In this document: positions 23,701 through 33,081 of the stretch, piece by piece | Numbering within the stretch: position 1 is the first letter of the stretch | Layout of the letters: each line of letters begins with the position of its first letter | Assembly (NCBI RefSeq): GCF_901709675.1 | Contig: NC_051094.1 | Span: 6,227,001 to 6,291,000, forward strand | Source of the DNA: Syngnathus acus | Lineage: Eukaryota; Chordata; Actinopteri; Syngnathiformes; Syngnathidae | Direction: 5' to 3' | DNA: 64,000 bases | Notes under the pieces: generated by a model | Database searches by the model: none | Seen by the model: only the letters and a program-made list of their open reading frames with translations | What the model was told of the DNA's origin: nothing | Made by a program: the position numbers and the translations under genes

Positions 23701-24919
23701 CCCCCTCCCCGGCCCTCCCTGAATGCTGCCCTGTATCCACGCACTCAATGTCTGCCCCCCTAAATCCTCCTCCCCACCACCCAGCTTTTCCCTTCACCCC
23801 CCCCTCACCATGCATCACTCCATCTCCCATTCTCTTTCTCTCTCCGTCCCACAGACAGCAGCGACAGCGATCTGGAGCTATCCACGGTGCGTCACCAGCC
23901 GGAGGGTCTGGACCAGCTTCAGACTCAGACCAAGTTTACCCGGAAGGAGCTTCAGTCGCTCTACAGAGGCTTCAAGAATGTATGTATGATCACAGTTCCA
24001 AAGCTATCTTACTGGTCATCAATCATTTTTCAATATTGAGTTAACGTGATTTAGGAGGACATCCTCATTATGGTTCAGCTTTGACTGAGTCGATATTTTG
24101 TTTTCTTCCCATATTCCCTCGGGCAGGAGTGTCCCAGTGGGTTGGTTGATGAGGAGACATTCAAGACCATCTATTCTCAGTTCTTTCCTCAAGGAGGTGC
24201 GCTTTCCTTCCCTCACTTTGGATAACGTACATGAAAGAATGAAACGTCCTTTTTATCATTCCAGACGCGACCACGTACGCTCACTTCCTGTTCAACGCTT
24301 TTGATATCGACCGGAACGGTTCGATCCGCTTTGAGGACTTTGTCATCGGCCTGTCGGTTCTGCTTCGAGGATCGGTCACAGAAAAGCTCAACTGGGCTTT
24401 TAATCTATATGACATCAACAAAGATGGCTACATCACAAAAGAGGTAGTACAATTCTTCAGTATTACATGACATCATCCGGAAAGACCGGATTGGAATAAT
24501 TGTGTGTTGCGCAGGAGATGCTGGCAATAATGAAGTCCATCTACGACATGATGGGCAGGTATACTTACCCATGTGTGCGAGATGAGGCTCCGTCCGAGCA
24601 CGTGGACAAGTTCTTCCAGGTTGTCAACAGACGTAAATATGCAAATTCGCACGTATCCTCCAGATATTTCTTTTATGACTCCGTGCTCTTTCTTTCTTAA
24701 TTCCATGTTACAGAAAATGGACAGAAACAGAGATGGTGTTGTGACCATTGAAGAATTCATCGAGACCTGTCAGAAGGTAGAAAAAAAATGGCTGGATGTA
24801 TAATAATATTTGATTATATTGTGGTGAATTTCATCCATCTTATTCTTTTTTTTTGGCTTTTCTACATCCAGGATGAGAACATCATGAACTCCATGCAGCT
24901 GTTTGAGAACGTAATCTAA
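8076..24919 (+). CDS. kcnip3: kcnip3, calsenilin/DREAM/KChIP3, neuronal calcium sensor
   Basis: Calcium-binding auxiliary subunit of Kv4 potassium channels; the family member also binds presenilins and DNA (DREAM). The canonical form joins 8076-8081, 12966-13140, 23855-23979, 24127-24196, 24265-24443, 24515-24619, 24714-24776 and 24872-24919: 771 nt, 256 residues, the human KCNIP3 length. Signatures are SLLGD near the N-terminus, a Cys-Cys pair in MKCCLVKW (palmitoylation site in relatives), [20 protein letters not shown], and the C-terminus QLFENVI. EF-hand loops start [12 protein letters not shown] (about 139-150), [12 protein letters not shown] (175-186) and [12 protein letters not shown] (223-234); EF1 is degenerate, as in all KChIPs. 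Four extra first exons (separate entries) can replace the two leader exons. The 179-nt exon 24265-24443 equals the 71+108 nt exon pair expected in relatives, so one intron appears lost. All borders are GT-AG and in phase. KCNIP1, 2 and 4 fit the core less well. Confidence 0.95.
8540..8580. promoter_or_regulatory. Clustered GATA and octamer motifs in kcnip3 intron 1
   Basis: TGATAAG, a perfect octamer ATGCAAAT (8556-8563) and an inverted GATA site (TTATCT) lie within about 30 bp, some 480 bp after exon 1. The arrangement looks like an enhancer core, but such motifs also occur by chance. Confidence 0.25.
8590..12960. other. kcnip3 intron 1; no gene recognised
   Basis: The 4.9 kb intron between the 6-nt coding exon and 12966. 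It holds a T run near 9658-9678, a (GT)n run at 11106-11132 and AT-rich DNA near 11740-11815. Open frames in it have no similarity I recognise and low-complexity composition. Confidence 0.6.
11106..11132. repeat. (GT)n microsatellite
   Basis: Perfect GT dinucleotide run inside the first kcnip3 intron. Confidence 0.95.
12966..13140 (+). CDS. kcnip3: kcnip3 exon 2: cytosolic KChIP3 leader with Cys-Cys pair
   Basis: A pyrimidine-rich acceptor (ccccacattctccacag) precedes 175 nt of open frame ending in GACAAAG before donor GTAAGC. It encodes DGSLLGD, a Lys/Arg-rich stretch, and [16 protein letters not shown]. The CC pair matches the palmitoylated cysteines of KChIP2, 3 and 4. The exon leaves phase 1, so the next codon is completed as GAC by the exon at 23855. 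It needs the ATG at 8076 and has no independent start that keeps the family N-terminus. Confidence 0.92.
13508..13524 (-). promoter_or_regulatory. CTCF-like motif
   Basis: On the minus strand this reads GGCACCACCAGGGGGAC, close to the CTCF core CCACCAGGGGGC. It lies in the kcnip3 intron after the canonical leader exon and before the alternative first exons. Occupancy is unknown. Confidence 0.35.
14348..14365. repeat. Poly-G tract (18 nt)
   Basis: Uninterrupted run of G in a kcnip3 intron. Runs of this length can form G-quadruplexes and are prone to length error in assemblies. Confidence 0.9.
15077..15164 (+). CDS. kcnip3: kcnip3 alternative first exon A: KChIP1-variant-like Cys-rich leader
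   Basis: An ATG opens 29 codons plus one base before a GT donor (GTAGTC, a weak match). The protein begins [14 protein letters not shown] and ends FIAGTPGE; splicing to 23855 continues DSSDSDLEL. One human KCNIP1 variant, as I recall it, also starts with a 29-residue leader, MSGCSKRCKLGFVK..ITGT. The two share M1, C4, C8, K9, K14, I23, G25 and T26. Cysteines at 4, 8 and 18 could be palmitoylated. The evidence is the phase match, the equal length and these shared residues; the weak donor is the main doubt. No transcript evidence is available here. Confidence 0.65.
17210..17315 (+). CDS. kcnip3: kcnip3 alternative first exon B: myristoylated KChIP1-like leader
   Basis: An ATG opens 35 codons plus one base before donor GTAGGA, in the phase needed for the exon at 23855. 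The peptide begins [20 protein letters not shown]. The KChIP1a leader begins MGAVMGTFSSLQTKQRRPS: MGAVM is identical and a basic ..RRxSRPS/QRRPS segment lies at the same distance. Gly-2 followed by small residues is consistent with N-myristoylation, which sends KChIP1 to ER-Golgi transport vesicles. The tail (..[16 protein letters not shown]) is longer than in KChIP1 and has no match I recognise, so the true donor may differ. Confidence 0.62.
17665..17704. repeat. (AC)20 microsatellite
   Basis: Perfect 40-bp AC run in a kcnip3 intron, the longest dinucleotide repeat in the window. Confidence 0.97.
18303..18321. repeat. Poly-G tract (19 nt) after GT run
   Basis: A short (GT)n run passes directly into 19 G. 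It lies about 170 bp before a candidate TATA box. Confidence 0.9.
18489..18495 (+). promoter_or_regulatory. kcnip3: Candidate TATA box for the membrane-anchored kcnip3 leader
   Basis: TATAAAA in a GC-rich setting (ggaggtataaaatgcacgg), following a purine-rich GGA/GAA stretch. A start of transcription near 18520 would give a 5' UTR of roughly 890 nt before the ATG at 19407. This is sequence-based inference; an intron within the UTR is possible. Confidence 0.35.
19407..19512 (+). CDS. kcnip3: kcnip3 alternative first exon C: KChIP3x-type transmembrane leader
   Basis: ATG in a good context (gccatcATGG) opens 35 codons plus one base before donor GTAAGG, phase-compatible with 23855. The peptide begins [18 protein letters not shown], continues [15 protein letters not shown], then would read DSSDSDLEL. 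The human KCNIP3 second isoform (KChIP3x) has nearly the same leader ([21 protein letters not shown]). The hydrophobic stretch of about residues 7-22 acts as a membrane anchor in this family and alters Kv4 inactivation and surface expression. GC-rich 5' UTR precedes it. Confidence 0.92.
19858..19877. repeat. Poly-C tract (20 nt)
   Basis: Uninterrupted C run (G on the other strand) about 350 bp after the KChIP3x-type exon. Confidence 0.9.
19905..20030. repeat. Dispersed fish repeat fragment
   Basis: Reads ATCCATTCATCCTCTGAACC.., then CTTATCC.., GGAGCCTATCCCAACGG and GACACCCTGAACCAATCAG. This is the familiar first half of a very common fish interspersed repeat (the second half appears at 20985-21110). 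Class assignment is uncertain. Confidence 0.5.
20985..21110. repeat. Dispersed fish repeat fragment (second half)
   Basis: CTAGGCTGGTCGCCAGTCAA, GCAGGGCACATA, then GGAAACCCACGTAAGCATGG and AGAACATGCTAACTCC. This is the downstream half of the same common fish repeat. Small frames reading through it are not genes. Confidence 0.55.
22801..22912 (+). CDS. kcnip3: kcnip3 alternative first exon D: KIS-type (KChIP4a-like) transmembrane leader
   Basis: ATG opens 37 codons plus one base before donor GTGAGG, phase-compatible with 23855. The peptide begins [19 protein letters not shown] and ends [15 protein letters not shown]. Human KChIP4a starts [19 protein letters not shown] and ends LKLLHLLGLID, so the match is close across the leader. 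In KChIP4a this K-channel inactivation suppressor (KIS) segment slows Kv4 inactivation and holds the complex in the ER. The hydrophobic core is about residues 12-32. The stretch before it is purine-rich 5' UTR. Finding this type in a gene whose core is KCNIP3-like is notable. Confidence 0.93.
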
Positions 24920-25725
24920 GGCTTCAGGTTGCTCAAAGAGCGTATTTTTTCATTCAGAACACAAACACAGCACACTCATCACTCATTCCTGAAATACCAA
25001 ATAGAAGACACCTTTGGCACTTCATGTAAGTTCAGACACAGAGGATTTTTCTTCTTTTAGTTCTTCTCACTCGCAGCCACCGAAAAGGACCACAATGGAC
25101 ACGACATGAGCTTCCTGTAGAGACTGCACAACCTTTTTCTGTGTCTCAAATAAAGCCCCAAAAAGACTTTTGTCACCAAAGTGAAAGAAGAGATCATCAC
25201 CAAATGAAAGACACAAGATTTAGGCTTCACAGTTTCCTTTCATTTGGACGTCCTCACCCGCTAAAGGATGGAAACTAAAAAAGGGGAAAAAAACATGTTT
25301 GTCACGTGGAATTAGCTCGTGCTATGACTTCATGTTTATGTGGGTTGGAAAACTAAGAAGTGTCAATGTGAGGGGAAATTTCTGTACATATATCGTGTAT
25401 GTAAGGCTGCTGGAAACCAAATCAATCTGGATAAAGTGATATTACTCTTTGATGATGATTTTTAGCAAAAGCACCTCACAGAATTAAAGCAGATTGCGTT
25501 GTGTTCTTTTGTATTGAATGAAGGTTACATTTCAAATTGTAGGATGGGGCGAGTCTGTGCAGTACTGTGAAGAATGAGGTCTGTAAATGTGGGTTTTTAT
25601 ATGCTGAATGAAGGCTTTATGTTGGTTCTTCACTATCTACTCGCATGCTGACTAAGTGCCACAGTGTAATAGTACAGTCGGACCTTTGTGACGTGGGTTA
25701 ATAAAGATGCAGTCGACTGCTGTGA
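24920..25725 (+). other. kcnip3: kcnip3 3' UTR
   Basis: After the TAA, two AATAAA signals are seen, at 25149-25154 and 25700-25705. The second is followed by a GT-rich stretch, so the longer 3' UTR of about 800 nt is favoured, with a possible shorter form. Confidence 0.65.
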
Positions 25726-25729
25726 CCTC

Positions 25730-26640
25730 GCCTGTCATTGTCTTATTGTTCAGGACATTTTCCCTCCAGTTCTTGGCTATCATTTACATGTAATGAGCTT
25801 ATTTAACGCAGGACAAGTGTGACATTCACCAGGAGGAAGAGGAGAAGAACTCTCACAACATCTAACAGCTTTTGTTCACATATTCAAGGTGATGAATGTG
25901 TGTGGGTTCATTAGTTTGGAATTTCTTGGAGCCCACCATGTTGCACTGCTATTAAAAAAAACAGCAAATGAGACAGTTTAATGTGAGTGAAATGTCAGCT
26001 TTTTGTTCGATTTCATGGAGGAGCCAATTGAAATTTGAAGATGAGGAAGATTCAAAGTGTTACACAGTTCTATTTTCTTTTAAGTACGTCTTCCGCAATA
26101 GCTTTACATGAGTATTTTACATTTGAAAATACTGCAAAAATTCAGTTTCATGCTTTTTATGATTATTCAATTTTTTTCTTTAACATAAACCTGTAACATA
26201 AATGAACGCATCACATATAGAAACATGCACCGAGAGCTCATCCGGGGTACTGCAGGAATGTACATATCCTCGACAATTTCATTTATTATTTACAATCAAA
26301 CTGGCTCCGAATTTACAGAGTGAAAAGTGAGTACGTTGTTACGAGATCATAATTATTTTGGGTGACATTTTCGTGCAGTGGTGTGCCGTGAGATAAGAAT
26401 GACTAATGTGTTCTTTGGCTGAATGATGGTTAGGAAACACTGCGGTAGTCATTATGCAACGAAAGAGCAAACAGTTGACGTTAGAAGGCAGTGTGATGCT
26501 CACATTGAATTTTTTTAAAAGTGTGTGAGAATATAGTCAAAGGTCAAGTGTGTTCCTGTCAAGAAGTCAATATTTGTTTTTAAAACAGTAAAAATATGGG
26601 TATTATATGGCACATTTAAATAATCGCGTGTTTACGTCAT
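25730..26640. other. Intergenic region kcnip3 to slc23a2
   Basis: AT-rich, with no gene recognised. A stretch near 26370-26455 (GCAGTGGTGTGCCGTGAGA .. TTAGGAAACACTGCGG) looks like a decayed hAT-type repeat with imperfect ends. Confidence 0.5.
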
Positions 26641-26653
26641 CTATCCGCTGTCG

Positions 26654-26714
26654 CTGATTGGTCGAGACACTGCAAGGGCATGTGCTTGACGTCACGGCCA
26701 TCGTGCGCATGCGC
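26654..26714 (+). promoter_or_regulatory. slc23a2: slc23a2 promoter: inverted CCAAT, CRE and NRF1 sites
   Basis: ATTGG (inverted CCAAT) at about 26657, a perfect palindromic CRE TGACGTCA at 26687-26694, and an NRF1-type TGCGCATGCGC at 26704-26714 lie within 60 bp, just before a GC-rich exon. This is a typical TATA-less housekeeping promoter. Assignment to slc23a2 rests on position and strand. Confidence 0.6.
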
Positions 26715-26719
26715 TCAGC

Positions 26720-26995
26720 CTGACATCAACCCCGTGGCTTTATGAAAGACGTAAATCCCTCCGCGGGCAGCGGTTATCCAAACTGTCTGTCTTGGAGAAG
26801 GGGGGCCTCTCGATCCGGTCCAAAAACACCCTCTCGGGTCCCTTTATCCGCCTCGTATGAGCTTCCCACTGGCTTCAAGCTAAAACCTGTCGTCATCCGC
26901 CGACTCTCCCTCCACTCAAGCTGCTTTTCGCTTCAGCAGCGATCCAGCGGACATAGCCGAGCAGGGAAGTGGGCATCGTCTTCTTCTTCGGGCAG
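26720..26995 (+). other. slc23a2: slc23a2 non-coding first exon (inferred)
   Basis: GC-rich sequence after the promoter ends in GGGCAG before a strong donor GTGAGC at 26996. The frame through it is open by composition but does not resemble the transporter. It is read as 5' UTR, to be spliced to the exon at 35322. The 5' boundary is approximate, and other 5' exons could exist in the 8.3 kb intron. Confidence 0.5.
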
Positions 26996-27900
26996 GTGAG
27001 CGAACAAGCACAAAAATCGCTTTTCGTGAATATCACAACTACACTGCCGCGGCTAGAATGCATATAAAGTATTCAAGGTGGGTTGGCCGAAGCTCTAAAA
27101 ATACACGCTCCGGTTGGAGATCGTGGGTCGGTCGGCGTGATCATGGGTGATGCAGTGTGACAGCGAGAGGCCCAGTCTGTCATCTTTGAGCTCCCCAAAC
27201 AAATCCTCTCAAAACACGACTATGAGCATTTACTGATCCGAATATTTTTGCCCACGACGATCTCCCACCTCTTTCCCTCGCTCGCTCTCCCTGTCTGATT
27301 TGTCCATTATTAAGGCCAAGCATCAACTGTACTATCTGCATTCGTAACAATTGGAGCTGTAATGCACTTAGGCTGACACTACTCTGTGTCACCGGAGCTG
27401 TTTGACCGTGTGTGGCTTTATTGGCTTCTGGTGATGAGGTTGTCTTGGAAACAGAACCAAGCGTGTGTCTTTCTGTGTCTGCCTAACACATTTTAAAAGC
27501 TGGTGGGTATAAAAAGTCTACACACCCTTTAGAAATCATTTCCGTATTCCAACTATTTTGTACTTAAAGCCGGACCAGTGACGTTCATGACTGGGTGTGG
27601 CACTGGTCCTCTTGATTTGGGTTTCAAGTAAAAATATAAACACAAAGTAGTAGGTTTGTCAAGGAAAGTCAAAACTGAAATTGTGAATATTTGTTTGAAA
27701 CAAAAAAAAAAAAAGCATTTGGTTTTCCCTTTATATGTAATATGTTATGAATGCCCTGATTCTAAAATGATCTAGATGTTTGATGTCATAACTCGGGGAT
27801 GGCGCTGGGATATGAAACCACGAAGTCAATGTGGCTACACGGTATAAAAATCTCCAAGCAACAAGAGTTTATATGGATAAATCTTTAGCCACAGTTAGCA

Positions 27901-27960
27901 AATCAATAAGGTTTTAACAACGTGAGCCCAAATCAATAAGCTTTTGACAACGTGAGCCCA
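27901..27960. repeat. 30-bp tandem duplication
   Basis: Two adjacent 30-bp copies beginning AATCAATAAG and ending CGTGAGCCCA differ at two positions. Confidence 0.9.
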
Positions 27961-28366
27961 ATTAAAACTGCATAGTTACTAATCAGAACTGAGGATTGTT
28001 ATGTTATTACTGATCCTAAGTAATTGTGTGCCACTCAATAGAATCATGAAATTCACGTTTTCTGGTTCTACATACATAGACAGTCAAACAAGGGGTTTCA
28101 AACAGCATTTAAACTGCAGTCAAACCTTTTTTTTCATGTTTCTAACAAAGGCAAATGACCAATTCAATGCAAAATAATACGTGTAAGGCAGTGCTTTGAA
28201 CTAGATATAGTAGCTTTGCATGAGAGATGTTTTTTTAAATATATGATGCTGTAATTATTTAGCTTTAAGCATACCTGAAGACAACGCTCTTGATTTGATG
28301 AACTTCCCATCGCATTGTTACATTAATGGTGGAAAAAGTTATGGAATGATTTATCGTGGTATCTAG

Positions 28367-29279
28367 GGCTGGATGTCTTTGCAAACCTGGCGATACGATA
28401 CGTACCTCCATACACAGGTAGGTCATGATCCGATATGTACCTCGATATGATTCGATACAAATTTGCACGATTTGATACAGTACAATAATATGCAGTATGG
28501 CCTTACCGCTATGTTGAACACATCCTAACCCAACAAAGTAGAAATTTGCATATATCTTAATCACAGCCACTGAATCTATATTACGCCACTTGCAATGACT
28601 TTTATTAACCTGGCATTGCCCCCCCCCCCCCCCCCCACACACACAAACAAAACAAAACAATAAAAACAAATACATTCGTGAGGCTTCCAGTCTGTACGCG
28701 CATACGCGCGGCACGCAGGGACGTGCAGATGCACATACAAACTCACTCACGTCACACAATAGCACCACTATTTTTTTTTAGTATTTGCAATTACTTCACA
28801 TTGACTGTTTTATTTTCTCTTTCTCTAAAATACTGTCAAATGAAAATTGGCAGTTCATCTGATATTTCAAATGGAAACACTAGCGCTTCAGGGTGCGCTC
28901 GAGGAGGCGCGCACTGTAGAGCCTCTGCGTGTGTGGGATGAGAGGAAAGGTGGCGGTCACGGAGCAGAGGGGCGCCTATTCAGTGACGCGCATTTGTTAT
29001 ATTTATTATATACATGTTGTATTATTTGTTATGTATTTTATTGTTATCATACACAACAAGTGAACAAACAGCTGTTAAATAGATGAATAAAATACCTTGC
29101 CTCCCATCGCTTCGGTGCGCTCCGGGTTTTTTTTGCCATCGCTTCCTTGTCATGTGATCGCACGCCTGCGCCCCCTAGCGTCAGGGAGGAGTGGCGTTAC
29201 TCACAACTAGAATATCGATACGGTATCGTTTCTTTTAATATCGGTATGTACATCGGTATCACTATTTTGGGCGCACCCT
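28367..29279. repeat. Probable non-autonomous transposon (about 0.9 kb)
   Basis: The left end begins CTAGGGCTGGATGTC, with GATACGATACG nearby; the right end has ATCGATACGGTATCG and finishes GGGCGCACCCTTAA. The ends are imperfectly complementary (TAGGGCTG/AAGGGTGC), and both carry GATAC-type subterminal repeats, as in many fish hAT MITEs. The interior is GC-rich with a poly-C tract. No transposase frame is seen, and no clear target duplication was established. Confidence 0.45.
28619..28636. repeat. Poly-C tract (18 nt)
   Basis: C run followed by an AC stretch, inside the 28.4-29.3 kb repeat. Confidence 0.9.
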
Positions 29280-32200
29280 TAAATTCAACTTTTTTATATA
29301 ATAAAAACCTAGCATTTGACCAGTTTTATGTAGATTTTTTAAAGCCATTGTAAATAAGTTACATGAGAATTATAATTACAATAAAATAAAACAAAATATA
29401 ATAAAATTGTAACAATGAGTAGCTATGACTGTATATTAACAAGAAAACACATTTGTTTTGTGCATGCTTATGCTAGTGTGTTTTAATCAGCATTCATGCA
29501 GACTTTTATAGCTTCTTTTATTTCACTGTTGGCCATTAAAAAAAAAAAAAAAAAAGGTCATTGGGTTTGTGGAGCGGCGGTGAGTTCATTCGAAACCTCA
29601 ACATTACACATTAATCAGTTTACACTGTCATCTGCGGTGAGCTACACTTCTGAGTCCCAGTTAAGATGAACTATGACAGGGATCTTGTGAAATTAGCACT
29701 TCAGAGCCATCACGAAACATTTGTCATTTATACACCTTTTCCTTTCAAGTGGCTTACGCATATGCCAACAATCAGGTCAGGCCTAATTTGAGCCCCCACC
29801 TCCTCCCACTTTCTAGTTAAAAGTCATAACGTTGAAGTGTTTTAAATAAAGTCTCTGTTCTTTTTTTTTTTTTATTGTTACTTTTTTTTATACTGCTGAT
29901 ATTATGATAGAGCATCTTAAATCCATTGTATCATTTTTAAGAGCTCATAACTTTTTATTCTCAAGAGAGTGAGCATTGGCACTGAGCTGTAGAACAATTA
30001 AGATCGTAACTTGGCTAAATACAAAAATGACTCAGACTATGTCCACAAAAGCCTATATTTAAACATTTGACACACAGAGTCACTATTACCCAAAAGGCAA
30101 TATATACTGTGAATCAAGTTTAGAAGTGCAAAGTAACAATGTTAAATTGAAATTGGTAACGGGTAAGAACAACAAGCGAGACACCAGGTCTGGTCAGATC
30201 ACTCCCAAGTTCTGGCTGCCCAAATTAGCCACAGTCAAATCACCAGACTGGATATTTGCATTACATTTGTCTATTGTGCTTTGCAAAAGCTTTAATTTCT
30301 TTCGGCTTCATCAGGCCTCATCGACATATGCGGGACAAACCCATCCCCTAGACTAACTCGCATCAAATTGTGACTGGAATCTAGTACAATACCAGTCTAT
30401 CCTGCCAACAAATTGAATCTGTTTTTAAATGGTAATGACAATTATGTTGAATTATTTCATACCCTGTGCCATCACGTGTGTTAAACCCGTCTGACTCTTT
30501 CAATGCCAGCCACTATAAGAAACAACTGAACCAATTGCGTGCCATTTGATCGTGACTCATCCTGGCATCAAGAAGTCATCTCATCTGCAAACTAGGTTTT
30601 CCTTTTTTGATGGTATTCAGAGATAAGATAAACCAAACAAAGCTACCCACTTACAGTGAAGGACACCCAAAGATAATGAGTCATTGTGTTGGCTTTTTTG
30701 CTGACTCATCGATTGCCATTGTCACATCTATTTGAACTTCATACTCTCATTGTTTCCATTGTAGTATTCAAAATGTGGGACTTGACTGTAAAGTTTAACA
30801 TCTGATAAATAAGAAAGCTTATGTGGTCGGTTCGCTGCAATAAAAATTGTGTAGTGTTTGTGGAACCAATAATTACAGTACGTGCCAACCGTTAAAGAAT
30901 ATGGACGTGTTACAGCAGCAATCATGACTCACCTGTTTTCTAGGTTTGATCATGTGACGTTCTCAAGCTGAGTCACAATTGAGCACATTTGATGTCATTC
31001 CCAGTCAGTTGACAGCAAGGGCCATCAAAGTCTGCCTTTAATAGCTGCTATGGAATTCATTGGATTTCAAGCTACGCTTAACTTCTGCATGAATGCGGAC
31101 TGGCAGGACGCCGCGGTGTCTGACCAAACGGTTCACTCTCGAAACTAGTTTGCTGCACTCTGAGCTGAACCGAGCATGGCGGTGTGGTGTTATTTGGGTC
31201 GCAGAAATTGGTCCCTGGCAGAGTTTGCTATTTGGCTCGCCACATGTGACTGAGATTACACCGTCGTGCAGGTTCATTCGCTGTCCTCCCACTGTGCAGC
31301 CCAAGCGTAGTGTGTGTACTTGCACGTACTGCAGCTCTGAATGTTCCCTGAAGTCACTTATTTACTTTTGCTCCTCAGCAAACTATTCGGTTCCGAACCG
31401 TTTTACTGTATACAGCACATTGGGTTTTTCTATTACTTTATGTACTCAAGTCAAACACAATATACCAATTTCAAATATAATAATTCAAAATTGCTTAAAA
31501 AGAAAGTTCCAGCAGCGACTGTCATGCTCGCCTGGTCCTTATTTGTTTTTCTCCCACAATAATCATATTACGTTACACAAGTCAGCTAAGCTAAGTGTGC
31601 GAGGACACACGCACGCACACACACACACACAAAATGATTTGAGGCATATATTTTTTCAATTTCAATTTTTTCCCCAGCCCTAATTGTTGTCAAATAAAAC
31701 CATCTTTTGCAACAAGATCCTAAGAAAATCACCATCATATGAACGGCACCACTGCTCTAAGCTTTTTAAAATGAATCTTGCGTTGCACATAAAACCAGCA
31801 TTCATTCCACCTCCACCTTGGTTTTGGTTGACTGCGAGATCCTATCAAATAATAAGGCCTTGCGCAATGTCTTGGGCAACATATGAGTGTTTGTTGGATT
31901 TGCATTGCAATATTCTCTTCATGTGGGTTGGAGTGACCCGAGGGGTTCGTTTATTGATCTGCTGGAAACGGCAACTAATCATAGCAGATGCTTGACTTTA
32001 AATGCTCTCAATTCTATTTTTAAGCCACTTTATATCCATGTCCTGGAAGTGGAAAGTTAGAACACAAAGGCCGTTTGAATATCCTGGCTAAGAGGCACAA
32101 ACATCAGAGATAGCCGCGAAGACACAACAAGAAATAGAGGAATTTAACTTCCATGTGGGCGGACCCAAATATGATCTCCTGTTGCTCCTGCAAGAATTAA

Positions 32201-32435
32201 AAGAAAGATCGAATTCCCCTTCTTTCATATTTGCGCTGTAGCCAGCAAGTGTGATTTTATATTCTATAAAAGTCTCATGGGTTGTTTATTATTACTACAT
32301 TGTCTTTTTAAAATGTGCGTTTGTCACAACTTCTCACCATAGTTTGTTCCAAGACAATTTGAAATTATAGCCCAAAGTATCTTTTGAATTCAGAAATAAG
32401 TTTTGGATACACTCCAAATTATATATATTTTTAAA

Positions 32436-32437
<2 letters not shown>

Positions 32438-32469
<32 letters not shown>
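32438..32469. repeat. (AC)n microsatellite
   Basis: Perfect 32-bp AC run in slc23a2 intron 1. Confidence 0.95.
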
Positions 32470-32471
<2 letters not shown>

Positions 32472-32979
32472 CTGCCCATGATCACATCCTGATTTATTTT
32501 TAACATTTGTTTTCCTCTATTTTGCAAATGGTTAAACAATAATATTACTAAACACATAGAAATTAAAATAATAAATAAAGTGTAGAAATTAAACAAAATA
32601 TTAAAATGAGGATTAGGCTTGCTTAATTAAAATGACAAATGTTAAAAAAAACATGAGAATATTATGACGTTAGTACGCAACACTCAAAGTGTGTTTTGTG
32701 CGACATCATGTGTTTTATTGATACATTCGATTTGTTGAAGCCAATGCTTTTTTTCTTATTCAAATGTTATTATTATAATTATTATTATCATATTATTATT
32801 ATTATGCTGTGAGATGACTAATAGACTTTTCATTTGTATTTGAGAGAACTACTACACAGTTTTTCTACAATCGGGGATCGGCCCAAAAAAAAAAAAAAAA
32901 AAATAATTGTGATCATATCATCCCTAGTAATGACAGGTTGCAACGGTAGCCTAACTTTTCATTCTGTTCTGTTTACCTG

Positions 32980-33081
32980 GTTGCTAAAGCAACGTGCCTA
33001 ATAAGCCGATCACTGGCTTTAATTATTCTTGCTTATTCGGAGTTACCTGCTCATCATGTTTCCATGTTGCTCAGGGTAACC
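32980..33081. promoter_or_regulatory. Pair of RFX X-box-like motifs
   Basis: GTTGCTAAAGCAAC at 32980-32993 is a near-perfect palindromic X-box. GTTGCTCAGGGTAAC follows about 75 bp later. Both sit in slc23a2 intron 1. Inference from motif only. Confidence 0.3.

Noticed and set aside
28265-28768. 167-codon minus-strand frame
   Set aside because: Runs through the poly-C tract (poly-Gly) and the repeat at 28.4-29.3 kb; transposon debris rather than a gene.
31093-31683. 196-codon open frame on the + strand in slc23a2 intron 1
   Set aside because: No recognisable domain, Cys/His/Ser-rich chance composition, ends in a His-Thr run coded by an AC repeat, and no splice or promoter context of its own.
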